This document shows positions 35,747 through 47,063 of a DNA stretch of 64,000 nt, piece by piece. The first letter of the stretch is position 1. Each line of letters starts with the position of its first letter. The translations under genes were made by a program, and so were the position numbers. Source of the DNA: Plasmopara viticola (lineage: Eukaryota > Oomycota > Peronosporomycetes > Peronosporales > Peronosporaceae); NCBI GenBank assembly GCA_001695595.3, contig MBPM02000009.1, positions 310,001 to 374,000 on the forward strand. The letters are read 5' to 3'. The notes under the pieces are model-generated. The model was not told the origin of the DNA. It worked only from the letters and a program-made list of their open reading frames with translations, and did no database searches.

Positions 35747-38431
35747 ATGGGAGAGAAGAGCACGCCCAGCGTTCTTTGGCTCATCTTGACAGTAGCTCTT
35801 GCCTCTTTCACCATCGTATCGGGTGATCTCGAGACGAGTCGACAATTAAGCGGTGCTGCTGGAGACCTCGATGAATCCGTGCCATTTAATTCGTGGAACA
35901 ACACGATCGACACCTTGCGCAATGGACTTGCCTTTATCATCGTTCTAGTTGCTGCCCACCCGCTTGGGCTCCTTTTTCCTCGATTTTTCAAGCTTCCACT
36001 CATTACGGGCTACCTCATTATCGGGATTGTCGCAGGCCCTTTCGTTGCCAATTTACTCACTGACGGAATCGTCAACATGCTCTCGACCTATGTCAGTGCG
36101 TTGGCCCTGTCCTTCATCTCGTTTCAAGCCGGTCAAGAGATTTATCTCCCCGAACTTCGTCCCCAACTCAAAGCGATCTTCATTCTCCTCTCGACACTCT
36201 ATATCACGGCCATGGTCATTCTCACGACGGTCCATCTACTCGTTGAAAGCGCCTTCTTTTACGACGACCTGACATTCAATTGTCAATTGGGAATCGCACT
36301 CATGTTTGGTTCCATCTCGGTCTTGGGATCTCCAGCTACTGTCATGGCAATCAAGATTGAGCTCAATAGCGTCGGTCCATTCACGAGTTTGATGCTCGGG
36401 GCAACCATGACGGCTGAGTTTGTCGTGCTCTTGTCGTTCTCGATCTCGCGCATTGTCTGCTCCATCTACTGTGCCGAATTGAACGTCTCGATGCTGAACC
36501 TCATGTTCACCTTGAGCATTGTCATGTCCAACGTCTTGGTAGGGATCATTCTCGCCGGTATAACGTTTGCCATCTTTCAGATCCCTGGAGGAGAGCCGCA
36601 TCATCATGACCAAGAACACCAAACACAGGCAGAAGGGGTAGAAACGGATGAGGGTCTTGGTGCATCCGCCTACTACAACCAAAAGTCCAATACGAATCGA
36701 TCTCCTCTACCCGATCTCGATCACGCACCTCATCCACACAATGCTTACATGGACGAGCCCGTGTCCGAAGCACCGTCCTTTTTCACCCCTGAGACGTCAT
36801 TGCGTCTCAAAGGGCTCATTTGGTTGTCCATGGGGTACGTCTTTTACATCTCGACGTCGACTATTGCCAAAGCGACCGACGCGGCCTACGGTCTGTCGTG
36901 GGAAGTCAAGTTTGAACCATTGTTAGTGCTCATGATTGCTGCCTGTATTGCCGGCCATCATCCGAGTATTCGTCACGACATGCACGTGATCCTCGATACT
37001 GCTGCACCGTACATGTTCTTGCCATTCTTTGTCATGACGGGAGCAGCTCTCAAGCTGGACCAGGTCGTTCACGCGATCCCGCTCATGGCTGTCTACGTGC
37101 TGCTTCGGTACATTGCCATCTTTATTGCGTGCTACGTAGGTGGTCGCTTTCTATTGAAACTAACGCCACGCCAATACAATAATCTCTGGCTTACCATGAC
37201 GCCACAAGCTGGTGTGGCGTTGGGGTTGGCCAATGAAGTGAAAGCCATGAGTAGCGATACTTGGGCCGCAGACTTTGCCGCGACGATCGTGGCTGCTGTC
37301 GTGGTGAACCAGATCGTTGGGCCGGTTCTGTGTGCTCTGGGTTTGGGTCGTGCGGGTGAAACCCTCAAAGACCGTGCTGCTGAAGGACACAATGACAAGG
37401 AGCTAGGGCTGATTAAAGACGAGAGAGAAGACACGTATCGGTCCAGTCAATTGTCCGTCATGGCCGGCAAACCGTCGATGCATGCCCAGGGCGATTATAA
37501 ATCCCCGTTGCCACTCTATAAGCTACGCAATGCCATTGTGATTGGAGACGACGAAGTGGCGTTTGAGATTGCTTTGGATCTCACACTGTACGGTGCACAC
37601 GTGAATGTGCCACTATTGGATCAAGAACGAACGCGGAAATGGCAACAGATTAATGAAAAGATCATTAAACGAACGGCCAAGGGCGATTTGATTTCGTACA
37701 AGAATATCTTGCAGGATCGAGACAATGCACAGGCCATGTCAGCGGCCGAAGTCATTGTCTTCACGGGCGATGCTGACCGTACTCGCGAAAATATTCGCTT
37801 ATTGACGTCGTTAGTGGGTGAAGTCCACTCTCGAATGATCGTCGTGGTCCCCGATTGTGCCTTTAGCAAAGAGTTGAAAGCACAAGGGATTCTGGTGATC
37901 CAACCGTCCATTGCTCTCGCGAATATCGTGACGCGCATGGCGTTAGTAGATCAAAAGTCGGCTGAAGCGCTGTCGAACGAAATCAGTACGACCGATCCTT
38001 ACACCACTGCATCGCACTTCTTACGGACAGAAGGAGGTCATCGAGCTTCCGTGTCGGAAATGCGTGTGGATCATCGTCACTTGGCGTTGGGGCGCAGTGT
38101 CGTGAACCACCATTCGGTCAATTATGACCGGCTAATGGAGACATTGGCTGCCGAGAATTTGCCCGTTCCACCTCCACCGTCTCGTGTTGCCATGTATGGT
38201 ACGTCTGCTGCCGAGTTTGACCCGTTTTCCCGTCGGGACTTAAATCGGTCGAGTTTCTTTGTCGTGCCTGACGATCCGGATGAAGGTGAAGTCGCCTTAT
38301 TGACACGTAATTCACTACGAAATCGATCGCACCAGAGGTTGAGCACTACTCACTTGCGCTGCTCGCGCTCGAGCCGCCCAAGTTTGACCAACCATTCCTC
38401 CCGTCGTCAGAGCCCATTTTTTAAGCTTTGA
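35747..38431 (+). CDS. CPA2-type monovalent cation/proton antiporter, copy 2
   Basis: 894 residues, intronless. The ATG at 35747 is chosen because it opens a signal peptide (hydrophobic core VLWLILTVALASFTIVS, residues about 9-25). Next come an extracytoplasmic stretch, about 12 membrane segments between residues 60 and 555, and a His-rich loop (PHHHDQEHQTQ, near 285). Antiporter motifs: SVLGSPATVMAIKIEL, FLPFFVMTGAALKLD, TPQAGVALGLANEV. The Rossmann-like domain (about 585-725) begins AIVIGDDEVAFEIAL. The tail keeps VVNHHSVNYDR, PPPSRVAMYGTS and FDPF. As a CPA2 member it should move K+ or Na+ against H+, with the soluble domain as regulatory gate. It is the closest match of copy 1. It lies inside the segment that the broken copia element suggests was inverted. 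Confidence 0.92.
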   Translation: MGEKSTPSVLWLILTVALASFTIVSGDLETSRQLSGAAGDLDESVPFNSWNNTIDTLRNGLAFIIVLVAAHPLGLLFPRFFKLPLITGYLIIGIVAGPFVANLLTDGIVNMLSTYVSALALSFISFQAGQEIYLPELRPQLKAIFILLSTLYITAMVILTTVHLLVESAFFYDDLTFNCQLGIALMFGSISVLGSPATVMAIKIELNSVGPFTSLMLGATMTAEFVVLLSFSISRIVCSIYCAELNVSMLNLMFTLSIVMSNVLVGIILAGITFAIFQIPGGEPHHHDQEHQTQAEGVETDEGLGASAYYNQKSNTNRSPLPDLDHAPHPHNAYMDEPVSEAPSFFTPETSLRLKGLIWLSMGYVFYISTSTIAKATDAAYGLSWEVKFEPLLVLMIAACIAGHHPSIRHDMHVILDTAAPYMFLPFFVMTGAALKLDQVVHAIPLMAVYVLLRYIAIFIACYVGGRFLLKLTPRQYNNLWLTMTPQAGVALGLANEVKAMSSDTWAADFAATIVAAVVVNQIVGPVLCALGLGRAGETLKDRAAEGHNDKELGLIKDEREDTYRSSQLSVMAGKPSMHAQGDYKSPLPLYKLRNAIVIGDDEVAFEIALDLTLYGAHVNVPLLDQERTRKWQQINEKIIKRTAKGDLISYKNILQDRDNAQAMSAAEVIVFTGDADRTRENIRLLTSLVGEVHSRMIVVVPDCAFSKELKAQGILVIQPSIALANIVTRMALVDQKSAEALSNEISTTDPYTTASHFLRTEGGHRASVSEMRVDHRHLALGRSVVNHHSVNYDRLMETLAAENLPVPPPPSRVAMYGTSAAEFDPFSRRDLNRSSFFVVPDDPDEGEVALLTRNSLRNRSHQRLSTTHLRCSRSSRPSLTNHSSRRQSPFFKL

Positions 38432-39657
38432 AAACTCAAGTGAAACTTCAGATTTATATTTTACATAATGTCCATTTGCTCGATTTTAGGCAATTGGTTT
38501 GCATTAGACACAAACCTTAAATAATCTATAAATGATTTTGGGATTGAAATGAGGCACAGATAAAAAAAGACCCAAGCTCTAGTGTCTCTTCGACCGCATG
38601 ACTTTCCTCGCTAGTAAGTTAAAATGGACGATGTGAGATTTTTTGTCGTGGAATGGTAACACTCATCGGTGGTGTTGTCGTTTTGATTTTTAAAACGTGA
38701 TTTTATTGCGTCCTGGGCTGTCGCAAATGTTTCCTTGGTGTCGTAATTGCCCCTCGATTTATAGATCGATCGGCAAATCAGATAGCTTTTAGGCTCGATT
38801 TGGCCTCAAACGTCCTTAAAATGGTTAAAGCAACTAAATTGGTCTTAAAGTGCAAATTCGTTTGTTGCGTACCAGTGAACACTACAGTGGCAAAGTCATA
38901 AGTGCAGGGCATTGTACTTAAGTGTAGTTGCTTTGCACTCGGATTGTAATGCGTCCGATAGAATTTAAAAAAACGACTTGTGGAACTGGGTTACGATTTC
39001 CGTCACCACGACTCTGAAGTCCTTATATCTATGCAAGTGATATTTTCCCTTGTAGCGTTAGAACGTGTGTCAATTCATACCGCAACGTCCAGACCCAAAA
39101 AACACTTCATTTTTTCACAGACCCGAATTGGATCGATTGCCTGGTTGTCTACACCAAGTGTACCCTCGGCAAGCTAAGCTCACAGTATCCAAGTAGTACG
39201 CATTTAATTTTTATACTCATAGTATGAGGACTTGCACACTCATAGAAAATACTCGCGTCGCATTTGTGAAATTAATGCAATTCATTCAGGACGAAGTTGT
39301 CCGGCCAAAGACTTGTCGTCGAAATTCAGCAGATTGTCGTCCTCCGTGGTTCCCACCACTACACCTCTGTCCGGTAGATGTCAGAGATTTCTATGCACGA
39401 TTTTTGAGGTCCTGGGAATACAACTACAGAGTAATCTTCCCTTAATCTTTTGATGTGTTTCATAATGAGGACATTGCCGATACGACATGTCGCGCGATAG
39501 TACTCTCCGCATACTCGTTCTTTTTATCAAAGGGGCGATAGAGGTGACATTATCAGCTGCGGTCAGCACTTATAGCGGTATGCTAGTAGCTAGTCACGTC
39601 GCAACGACTCCAGCGACTTTAAAGATTGGTGACTCAAATCTTCGGGCCTTATAAGTC
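38432..39657. other. Downstream region of antiporter copy 2
   Basis: No gene or repeat recognised. The first 200 bp should hold the 3' UTR and polyadenylation site. The right edge is the flank of the copia LTR fragment, with TSD-like GTATA (TATAC on the minus strand) at 39658-39662. Confidence 0.5.
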
Positions 39658-39662
39658 GTATA

Positions 39663-39797
39663 AATTGAAAAAGTTACCTGGGCACTAGTTAGCAGAATGC
39701 AAAAGTAAATATATTTATAAGTGCTACCTTTCAACTGATTGCAGATACCGGTAATTACCGATATGTAGTTGCTGGTCGAGGCGTCGATTCTCCAACA
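39663..39797 (-). repeat. 3' LTR of copia element 1 (135 bp)
   Basis: Aligns with 11799-11936. Starts TGTTGGAGAATCGACGCC on the minus strand directly after the polypurine tract. It includes the shared GGTAGCACTTATAAATATAT block. Confidence 0.8.
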
Positions 39798-40254
39798 CTC
39801 CCACTCGACTCGTCAGCACTTGGCGACTTGATGCCCAACTTGTTCCGGAGATTTTGAAACTGCACAGCGCTAATTGGCTTGGTCATCTTGTCGGCCATCA
39901 TGTCTTTTGTTGAGCAATACTGCAACACCACTTGGCCATCTTCTACCTTCTCACGAACAAAATGATAATGAATGTCGATGTGCTTGGTGCGCTTGTAGAA
40001 TTCCGAGTTTTTGGCCAATGCAATGGAGCCTTGATTGTCGTCGTAAACTGCAACCGCTTCAATAGCTGTCAACTCACCCAATTCGCACAAGAAAGCCTTT
40101 AGCCATATAGCCTCTTGTGTTGCCTCCGACAACGCCATGTATTCAGCTTCAGTAGATGACAGCGCCACCGTACGCTGCTTCTTGCTTCTCCAGCTGATGC
40201 ATCCGCCGTTCATCATAAACGCATAGCCGCTCGTGCTTCTTCTTGTTACAATAT
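39755..40254 (-). pseudogene. copia element 1 RNase H, C-terminal part
   Basis: The frame carries the RNase H motifs RTVALSSTEAEYMALSE, YDDNQGSIALAKN and KRTKHIDIHYHFVREKV, then runs through the polypurine tract and ends at a stop within the LTR (39755), as copia pol frames may do. The N-terminal part of pol is absent here. The frame itself is undamaged over this length, unlike the 5' part. Confidence 0.8.
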
Positions 40255-40257
40255 AGC

Positions 40258-42959
40258 ATTCGAATGTAAAAGGATGCTGTAGCTTTTCATAGGCACTCTA
40301 TTTTCATATTTTTCCACGTTTTGTTTATTCTGTGCAGATGCAATTGCATCGCTTTCTTTCTGATAATGTTCAGCCGAGTTCTGCAAAGACTGCTGGCCAT
40401 TTACGTTATTGAGTTCAAATTTAACGACCTGAAGAGGAACAATTTCCGAGCTTTTATATACTAACCTCAACATCGTCTACAAATCTGAAGGCATCGGATT
40501 TTTGGGATTCGTTGACAACTTATATGAAATTGTATAGAGCCATCGATTCTTGAACCACAATTTCGAGCACAAGCACAACTATTGACTGGCTAAACGCTGC
40601 AATACTTCCACGCTATGGCTGCTAAGTCCAAACATTGCTTTCTTATCAAGCTTTTTTCGTCTGACTGTCAAGCTCCTTTTTTCTGTACTGAAGTATGTAT
40701 GCAGCGCGGAAAAACATTCACAAACCTGGGGAATCGCTACCGAGATTAAACTGGATTGCGCTCTTCGCGCGCGAACTTTGTTTCGGTGCTTTATGATTGC
40801 GACGGCGTATCATCGCTGTCAATTGCATGTACGGATTCGGTGATCAAGCTCACTTGATCTATTTAAAATGTCCAACTTGAATATTCTTTCAGGATTGGGT
40901 TTAGGACGCGTGAGTGATAGTGCCACAAGGTAGACTCGTGACGTTAAAATAGCGACGTGATTAGCCTTATCTTTCATGTGCAGCTCAAATAATTTGTCGC
41001 TTGTATACGAACCGCATGTAGCAACGGTTGTGTCACTTATTCTTTTTGGCTCTGTATTTCTGTTTGTTGAACAAAAATCAGTCCCCTTAAAGGTCGAGAA
41101 ATCCATCTCGAGTGTATCGGCAATGCACGAGCACTCTGCACATAAGTACCGTAAAAGACCCTCTTGTTGTGTGGATCACTCTGCTCGATCGCTGTCTCTT
41201 TGGATAGGCGCTTTGAATGTCTGTTATCTCGAGGGACAGAGGAGATGTTTGCTTGGACAAGTGTTGATTATTTTTGAGCTGACGTGGGGATTCGCTTACT
41301 GCTGAGTCATTCAACAGCCCAATTGAGCCGACTAGAGAGAATTTTGATCTTCATGCGCACACTGTGTTCTGTAAATAAATTGTCACTGAGGCCGTTCTCT
41401 TTGCACAGCTTGAAAGGGACGTGTAAGCACCTCACTCACATTGTAATCAGACAGGCACTTGATCAGTGTTTGGCTAATGCCGCACGACCCACAATCTTAT
41501 CGGAATCGATCAAATGCATAATAATATATCCTCGGTAAATAAAGTCGTGTTGCTGTAAAAAACGTCAAACTTGTTTGAAAGCGACGGGTCTTGCCGTGGC
41601 ACGCGATTTGTCTCAAAGCAGCCTTTTATGACGGTGCCAGATCTCTCACGAATCGCAATTTCTAGTTCAAGCATCACCTGCGAGTTAATTTGCGATGCTC
41701 AAAGCCGGAGCCTATGAGCGCGCTGAGAGGTCCCTGGGCTTCGGTAACATGAGAGCTCAAGACAACTAGCCTTGAGTCGGCGCTTTAGGTGGTGACATCA
41801 CAATGTGCCTTAAGCAGATCAAAGCGATAAGGTCGGGCTCTCACTTGGAGCACTGTAGCTAAGTTTCAGACAGTAGGACGACCCGCCACTACTGACACAA
41901 ACTGTCGCTCGTACAACTGGTCTTTAGATGTTCAGACGGCACATGTAACTCAACCTGAGTCGACGTTGGCTCTGCCAGGAGGCGTACAGTGGCGCGATGA
42001 CCTAGCTTTTGTATCAAAAGCAAGGTAGCTAATTACCGGATTCGACGCGGCCTTCATTGCCATCGCGGTTGTTATCTCCGTACTGGGTGCCAGACGCAGC
42101 GTTCGCTTCAAGCTGCATTGGCTTTCACGTTAAGAAAACATGGACGTCTAGTGTCAAAGATCTGACGTATGAAGACGCCATACCGTATGAATGTGACAAG
42201 CGAGACTTAATGCCTCTACAAGCGAAGAGGATTCGGCTTGCGCGAGACAGCATCGTAATATGCCTTCACAAATGTGAGGCTATGTTTATTTTGCTCGCCA
42301 CCCTAAGATTAGTGTCCGCCAACAAGGTCTCTTAAGTCCCAATGATTTCGGGACACCTGGACCTTTCCTCATATCCGAAACTGTATAAACACCTATCTCT
42401 ACGGATAGTGCTGATATATATGTATACTGGGATCAACGTTATTATGCGGCGTAATAGCCATTACCGGTAAGCCTGCCAATGACGACGCTTACGTCACCTG
42501 ACGTCCCTTTAAGAAGATGACTACTTCAAAAGATAGGACTAATTACTTCACAGTCTACAAAGTGACTTCCTTCTTGGTTTCACCAAGCCATCACACTTTG
42601 TACTGTATATTTACTTTGTACTTACCGTGTCCAGCTACAACTTTCAACGAGTTGTTTCTTGAAGCCATCGGCCAACATGACCTTCTTCATCTTTAGTCGA
42701 CGCGCAGGGTCCCTGCAATTCGCCTTTAACGGGTAGTGTGGACTGGACGCAGCTTTATCCGCTTTAATAATCCCACTGCATAGAAATCTCGCAGAACATT
42801 CTTCACAATCGGGAACAGGCCAATGTATTGTAGTACGAGATTTAACCAAAAAACTCATATCGCCAGCTCAAAAGTCTTTTCTTCTCATGTTAGTAATATA
42901 TGCGTTCTTGTTAAAGAAATTCTTGAGCTGTTTTTCTGTCTTGTGAAATTATGAATCTG
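40258..42959. other. Gene-poor stretch
   Basis: No gene supported. The minus-strand frame at 42622-42858 could be the far C-terminus of the neighbouring gypsy polyprotein but shows no clear domain. Everything else is short chance frames. Confidence 0.45.
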
Positions 42960-45190
42960 ATGCCACATTATTTGGCGTATAAGGAACATATCTTAAATCC
43001 GCATTGAACGGTGACATTCCAAATGTAGAGTGTATGCGTCAATTATAGGCTATCTCAGTCAAATGCAAAACGTCACCCTGATCATTCTTTGCTGACCTCA
43101 GAGATAATTCCCAACATATTTGTTAGTTCTTCTGCTTGTCCGTTTGTTTGTTTACTGGAAGCCGAAGCCAGATTGTGTTGCGTGCCCCCACAGGCACAAT
43201 GTTTGCCGCAACTTGGATGTAAACTTGGCATCTTGGTCGGATTGGACACAATGGCATTTGGGATGTCATGGTCCTTTAAACTTTCTATTAATGAAGACCT
43301 TTGCAGCTTCTGAGTTGACTTCAAAATGTTAAACACAGTCTTTTTTTGTTAAGCAATTAACAACCACCATGACGGCATAAGAATCACTTTTTGTCTCTGT
43401 CAGAGACACGATAAAGTCCCTTAAAATGAAGTTTATCTGCCTCTGGGAACACCCAGAGATTGGAGTATTCCTGGCGATTAAATCTGCCAAGCCTCGTCCC
43501 GTCAGCACATTTCGCAAGTGTTGACATAGTGCTGGATGTTCTTTGTAGTTCTTGGCCTGTTGTACTTTTGACGCATGGCCAGATTTGTTTTGTAAAAACC
43601 TGAGTGGCCTGCCGATATAGAATCGTGGTTTTACAGAGATAACGCGAATCTTCAAATCTTTGTCGTCGAAAATATATGTTGTCGTGGAATCTCATTTGTG
43701 GAACAATATACCACTTGTCAATGAGTCCTTTAGCACATCATCTCCTAGTTCCACTTTCCAATGTCATTCTCATCATTGCAAACTTCTTTGTGCTAATTGT
43801 GACCACAATCTCGCGATTCTTAGCCGCATTCAGTAGCCTTTGTAAGCCAACTTTGGCAGCTTTTAGTCCGGAATCCGGATTGCGTCATCATGCATCAGCC
43901 ACGGTGTTAATCTCACCGAGAATCCACTTAAATGAAAAGCTGAAATCTAGCAAGCTCATTGAAACATCAAGCAGCTCAGTAATGTGTAGTTTTCTGCGTC
44001 AGAATAATTCCAATACTTTGTAATCGCTTTCGACCGTATATGGTTGATCAAAAGGTGCCCACGCCAAACTTATAGCGCATGCATTTTTGTAAGGAGCTCT
44101 TTCTTACGAACAGGGTAGCCCAGCTTGACTGGCTCCATCTTCCGACCAGCTTCGAAAGGACGTTCTCTTTTAGTACTGTCGTGAGGTGGTCCTGCAAATT
44201 GTGCAAAGTCCTTGCAGAATCTTGAAACATACACTATAGTACCTAAGAAGCACTCTAATTGCTTCCTTGTCTTGGAAACAGAGCATTCTGCGATGATCTG
44301 AATCTTGCCGGGGTCAATTCGGACCCCTTTTCGTCCGACAAAGTCTCCTAGGCATTTGAACTCATTCACGCAGAACTGAAACTTTAATAACTTGATGTAA
44401 AGTTGGTGTCTTACACACCGTTTAAGTACACGGTTTAATGACGTGACGTCGTTTGCGACATCATCACTATGTGTGAGCACGTAGATGTCGTCAAAGTAGA
44501 TTTTCATCACATACCTTCTATCTCAAAAGGTTTTTCGCAAACGCCAATTTAACGTACTCGGGCTTCAACTTACTCCCATGAAAATAACTAGATAGTCAAA
44601 TAGACTCTTTGGAGTCCAAAAAGCGGTAGATTTGATATCCAAATCACGCAATCTAACCTGACGGGAACCTCATGGTCCATGTACGAAAACCAATAGCTTC
44701 TGAACATGGCGTCAAACGTTTCTTTCTTATGTAGCATCGTTTTCACTAGCAAGATTATCGCTAGAGTTGGCGGACGAAAATCGTTTACAATGCGCCAACT
44801 TACAGGCTTTCGAACACAGAATGTTGGTGTTGAAAAGACAGACGTACTTGGACAAATAATGCCTGCTTGGACGATCTGTTTGATTCTTTCTTGGGTTGTC
44901 CTGCCCTGTTCGGGACTCTGGCACCATTGATTGATGGATATCGGCTTGGTACCAGCCTTGAGCAACATTTTCGTGCTCAATGCCTTCCCGTCCTGGGGCT
45001 GTCTAGCTAGTAGGCTTGGTGCAAAATACTATGTCCACATACCTGCGTACTCAAGAAATTCCCATTTTTAAATCTTGGCACACTCAGCTTCTACAAAATC
45101 ATGCGGGTTAGCGACGAAGACAGCTTCGATGTCTTTGACATGACGTGACAATTTCAAAACTGTCGCGAAGAATTTAGATGCGTCATTCCT
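42960..45190 (-). pseudogene. Ty3/gypsy retrotransposon relic, pol region
   Basis: Minus-strand pieces in gypsy order. Reverse transcriptase N-part at 44980-44588 (QSPEQGRTTQERIKQIVQAG, STPTFCVRKPV, WRIVNDFR); RT C-part at 44510-44070 (IYFDDIYVLTHSDD, KCLGDFVGRKGVRIDPGKI); RNase H tail at about 44030-43870 (FSFKWILGEINTVADA); integrase zinc region and core at 43695-43082 (HPALCQHLRNVLTGRGLADL, DFIVSLTETKSDSYAVMVVV, SDQDAKFTSKL); integrase end to 42960 (EIAYN, IHSTFGMSPFNADL). The RT-RH-INT order separates it from the copia elements. It has many stops and frameshifts, and the RT motif reads FDDI rather than YxDD. A frame at 46381-46575 (ALAQMQAQMQQANERFQFF) may be part of its gag. LTRs were not found. 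Confidence 0.8.
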
Positions 45191-46732
45191 TGACGGTTAT
45201 GGTGGCCTTAATACCGATAGTAATTGATAATCTTGAGATTTTGCTTTATGTGAGCCTTACGTTGTCCAGCAGCCTCACTGGAAGAGCATTAGATTTGCGG
45301 TTTTGGTCGAATTGCTGCGAGGAGCTCCGTGTTGATGCGGGGAGTCATACGCCCTATAGACCAATTGATATATTTCTCACGAAGCCACATCACGCCAAAT
45401 CTAGCATCCCAATTTCTTAAAAGCAAGCATGACTTGGAACGTTTCCGATGTTTAAGAAATATTCAGATATCTGCAAATTTATGTGCACACATCTTTGGGG
45501 GCGGTGAAGAACCTGGTCGTAACAAATGTCGATTTGCCTCATCTACCCCTTGGCCACTTCGAGCTCAAGCCTCTTCTCCAAGGCTTAAAATACTTCATTG
45601 AGACTACATCTAAAGGCGGTTACGTCTATAAGCAAAGTTTCTGCTCTGAGGATAGCATATAGTCTTAGCTTCCTCACATTAAGAAGCGACATATTGCTGC
45701 GACATGTGGCCGACAACAACACAAATGTTCCATGTTGCAGATTTTTTAATCCAGTCGTCATTCATGTCCTTCGGTTTTTGAAACTCTTGGATTTCTGAGG
45801 TCGTGACTTGTTCACACGATAGCCAAGAGACCACAAAGAAGATCGAGGAAGAGAGTACAAGAACTCTTTAGGATGCTGGATTTCCAGGAGAGTCCTCGGA
45901 CTCTTTTCCTTGATCTTTTTAACACATCTCCGGGATGCTGGGATGCTAGGAGAGTACTCGGATCCTCTTCTTTGACTTCGTCGCGATCTCTTCCTCTATT
46001 TTAGTGGGTGTAAAAGCCACTTTTCCAATTCACTAACTTCCAATTCAGTTTGAAACAACAAGTCGTGGAATTTAATACGCACTCGTATATAGTTTCCTTT
46101 GGTTTCAGTTGTAACATCCGCTCTCGAAGATCTTACTCATACTTCTTAGACTTGAAGCGTATGCACAGTTGAAATTTATGCTGTGCCCATGACTTGTGCA
46201 CGTTCATGCGCTCCCAGATTTGAAGACACGGTACCAATTTAGTACGGATTTGCCTAAACTACTAGAGGTAAGCGTCACAATGTTCGTCGTATCAAGTGAC
46301 GCTTGTTGGCGAAATACTGTTTCATTGCGAAATACTATTTTATTGCGAATATCAATTACCAAATATCTCGAAATTTTTTTTCAATAAACAGAAGGTTCTG
46401 TCTTCTTCTGCTCGCCCCTTGATGCGACGAAAAACTGGAAGCGCTCATTAGCCTGCTGCATTTGGGCTTGCATTTGAGCTAGCGCCTTGGCTGTTGTTGT
46501 TGGGTGAAATACAACAGTAGTTACTGCATGAAGAGCGAAAGGAATTATATTAGCCTGAGCGGAAAAAATCCGCATGGCCTTCGGAACTTGTTACATCTCG
46601 AGCGCGACGTTAGCCGTTTTCATTGTCGTCGTGAGCACTTATTCGACTCTCTTGACGAGGTATTGTGTTTGGAAATGGGCGCTTAGGCGTACAATCTCTT
46701 TATTAGATCATACTTGCTAGACCTTTTCGGTA
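45191..46732. other. Probable 5' part of the gypsy relic
   Basis: The stretch lies where gag of the minus-strand gypsy element should be. The Gln/Met-rich frame at 46381-46575 and a locally repeated block at about 45865-45985 (GGATGCTGG, AGGAGAGT, CGGA repeated) would fit a decayed gag and its spacer. Evidence is weak; no LTR recognised. Confidence 0.35.
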
Positions 46733-47052
46733 AAGGTTGGGGTGACGCCCTCCTTCCAAGCGCGGGGGCTAAATGCTCGCGCGCTTAGGGCAGGTGCTCT
46801 CGGGCATCTGCAAGTCTCTAACGAGTCTCACCCTCGACGCGACGGTCTCCAGCACCAGGGCGCCACCTGGGCTCTTACCAAGTCAGAGCTAAGCAAAATA
46901 ATGGAAGACCCTCAAGACCTCGGTGCTGGCTGCACTGCCCGCCGAACGAGACCCGACGTATGCGGACACCACTTTATGTCGTGGACTAGCCAGACTGAGC
47001 CTAGCACGTGCATAACTTGGCAACGCGATAACGTAATACAATACAATACAAC
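46733..47052 (+). mobile_element. SINE-like element, copy B
   Basis: 320 bp flanked by a perfect 11-bp duplication ACTTGCTAGAC (46722-46732 and 47053-47063). It runs from about GGTAAAGGTTGGGGTGACGC to a tail of three ATACA-type repeats (TAATACAATACAATACAA). Same family as 2701-3025 and 48086-48410, opposite orientation. Good copy for defining the element because both ends are sharp. Confidence 0.8.
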
Positions 47053-47063
47053 ACTTGCTAGAC

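Larger units (their letters stand above)
39663..40257 (-). mobile_element. Ty1/copia retrotransposon 1, 3' part (RNase H and LTR)
   Basis: Minus-strand fragment carrying the rest of RNase H (TRRSTSGYAFMMNGGCISW, ALSSTEAEYMAL), a polypurine tract (GAGTGGGAG, about 39798-39806) and one LTR. Its upstream edge at about 40246-40257 is where the coding match begins, in the same codons where the 5' part at 15562-15582 ends. The outer flank is TATAC on the minus strand (39658-39662), equal to the 5 bp before the 5' LTR at 11799. The simplest reading is one insertion split by a later rearrangement. Confidence 0.85.

Noticed and set aside
42622..42858. Possible chromodomain end of the gypsy polyprotein
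   Set aside because: No recognisable chromodomain motif; composition only.
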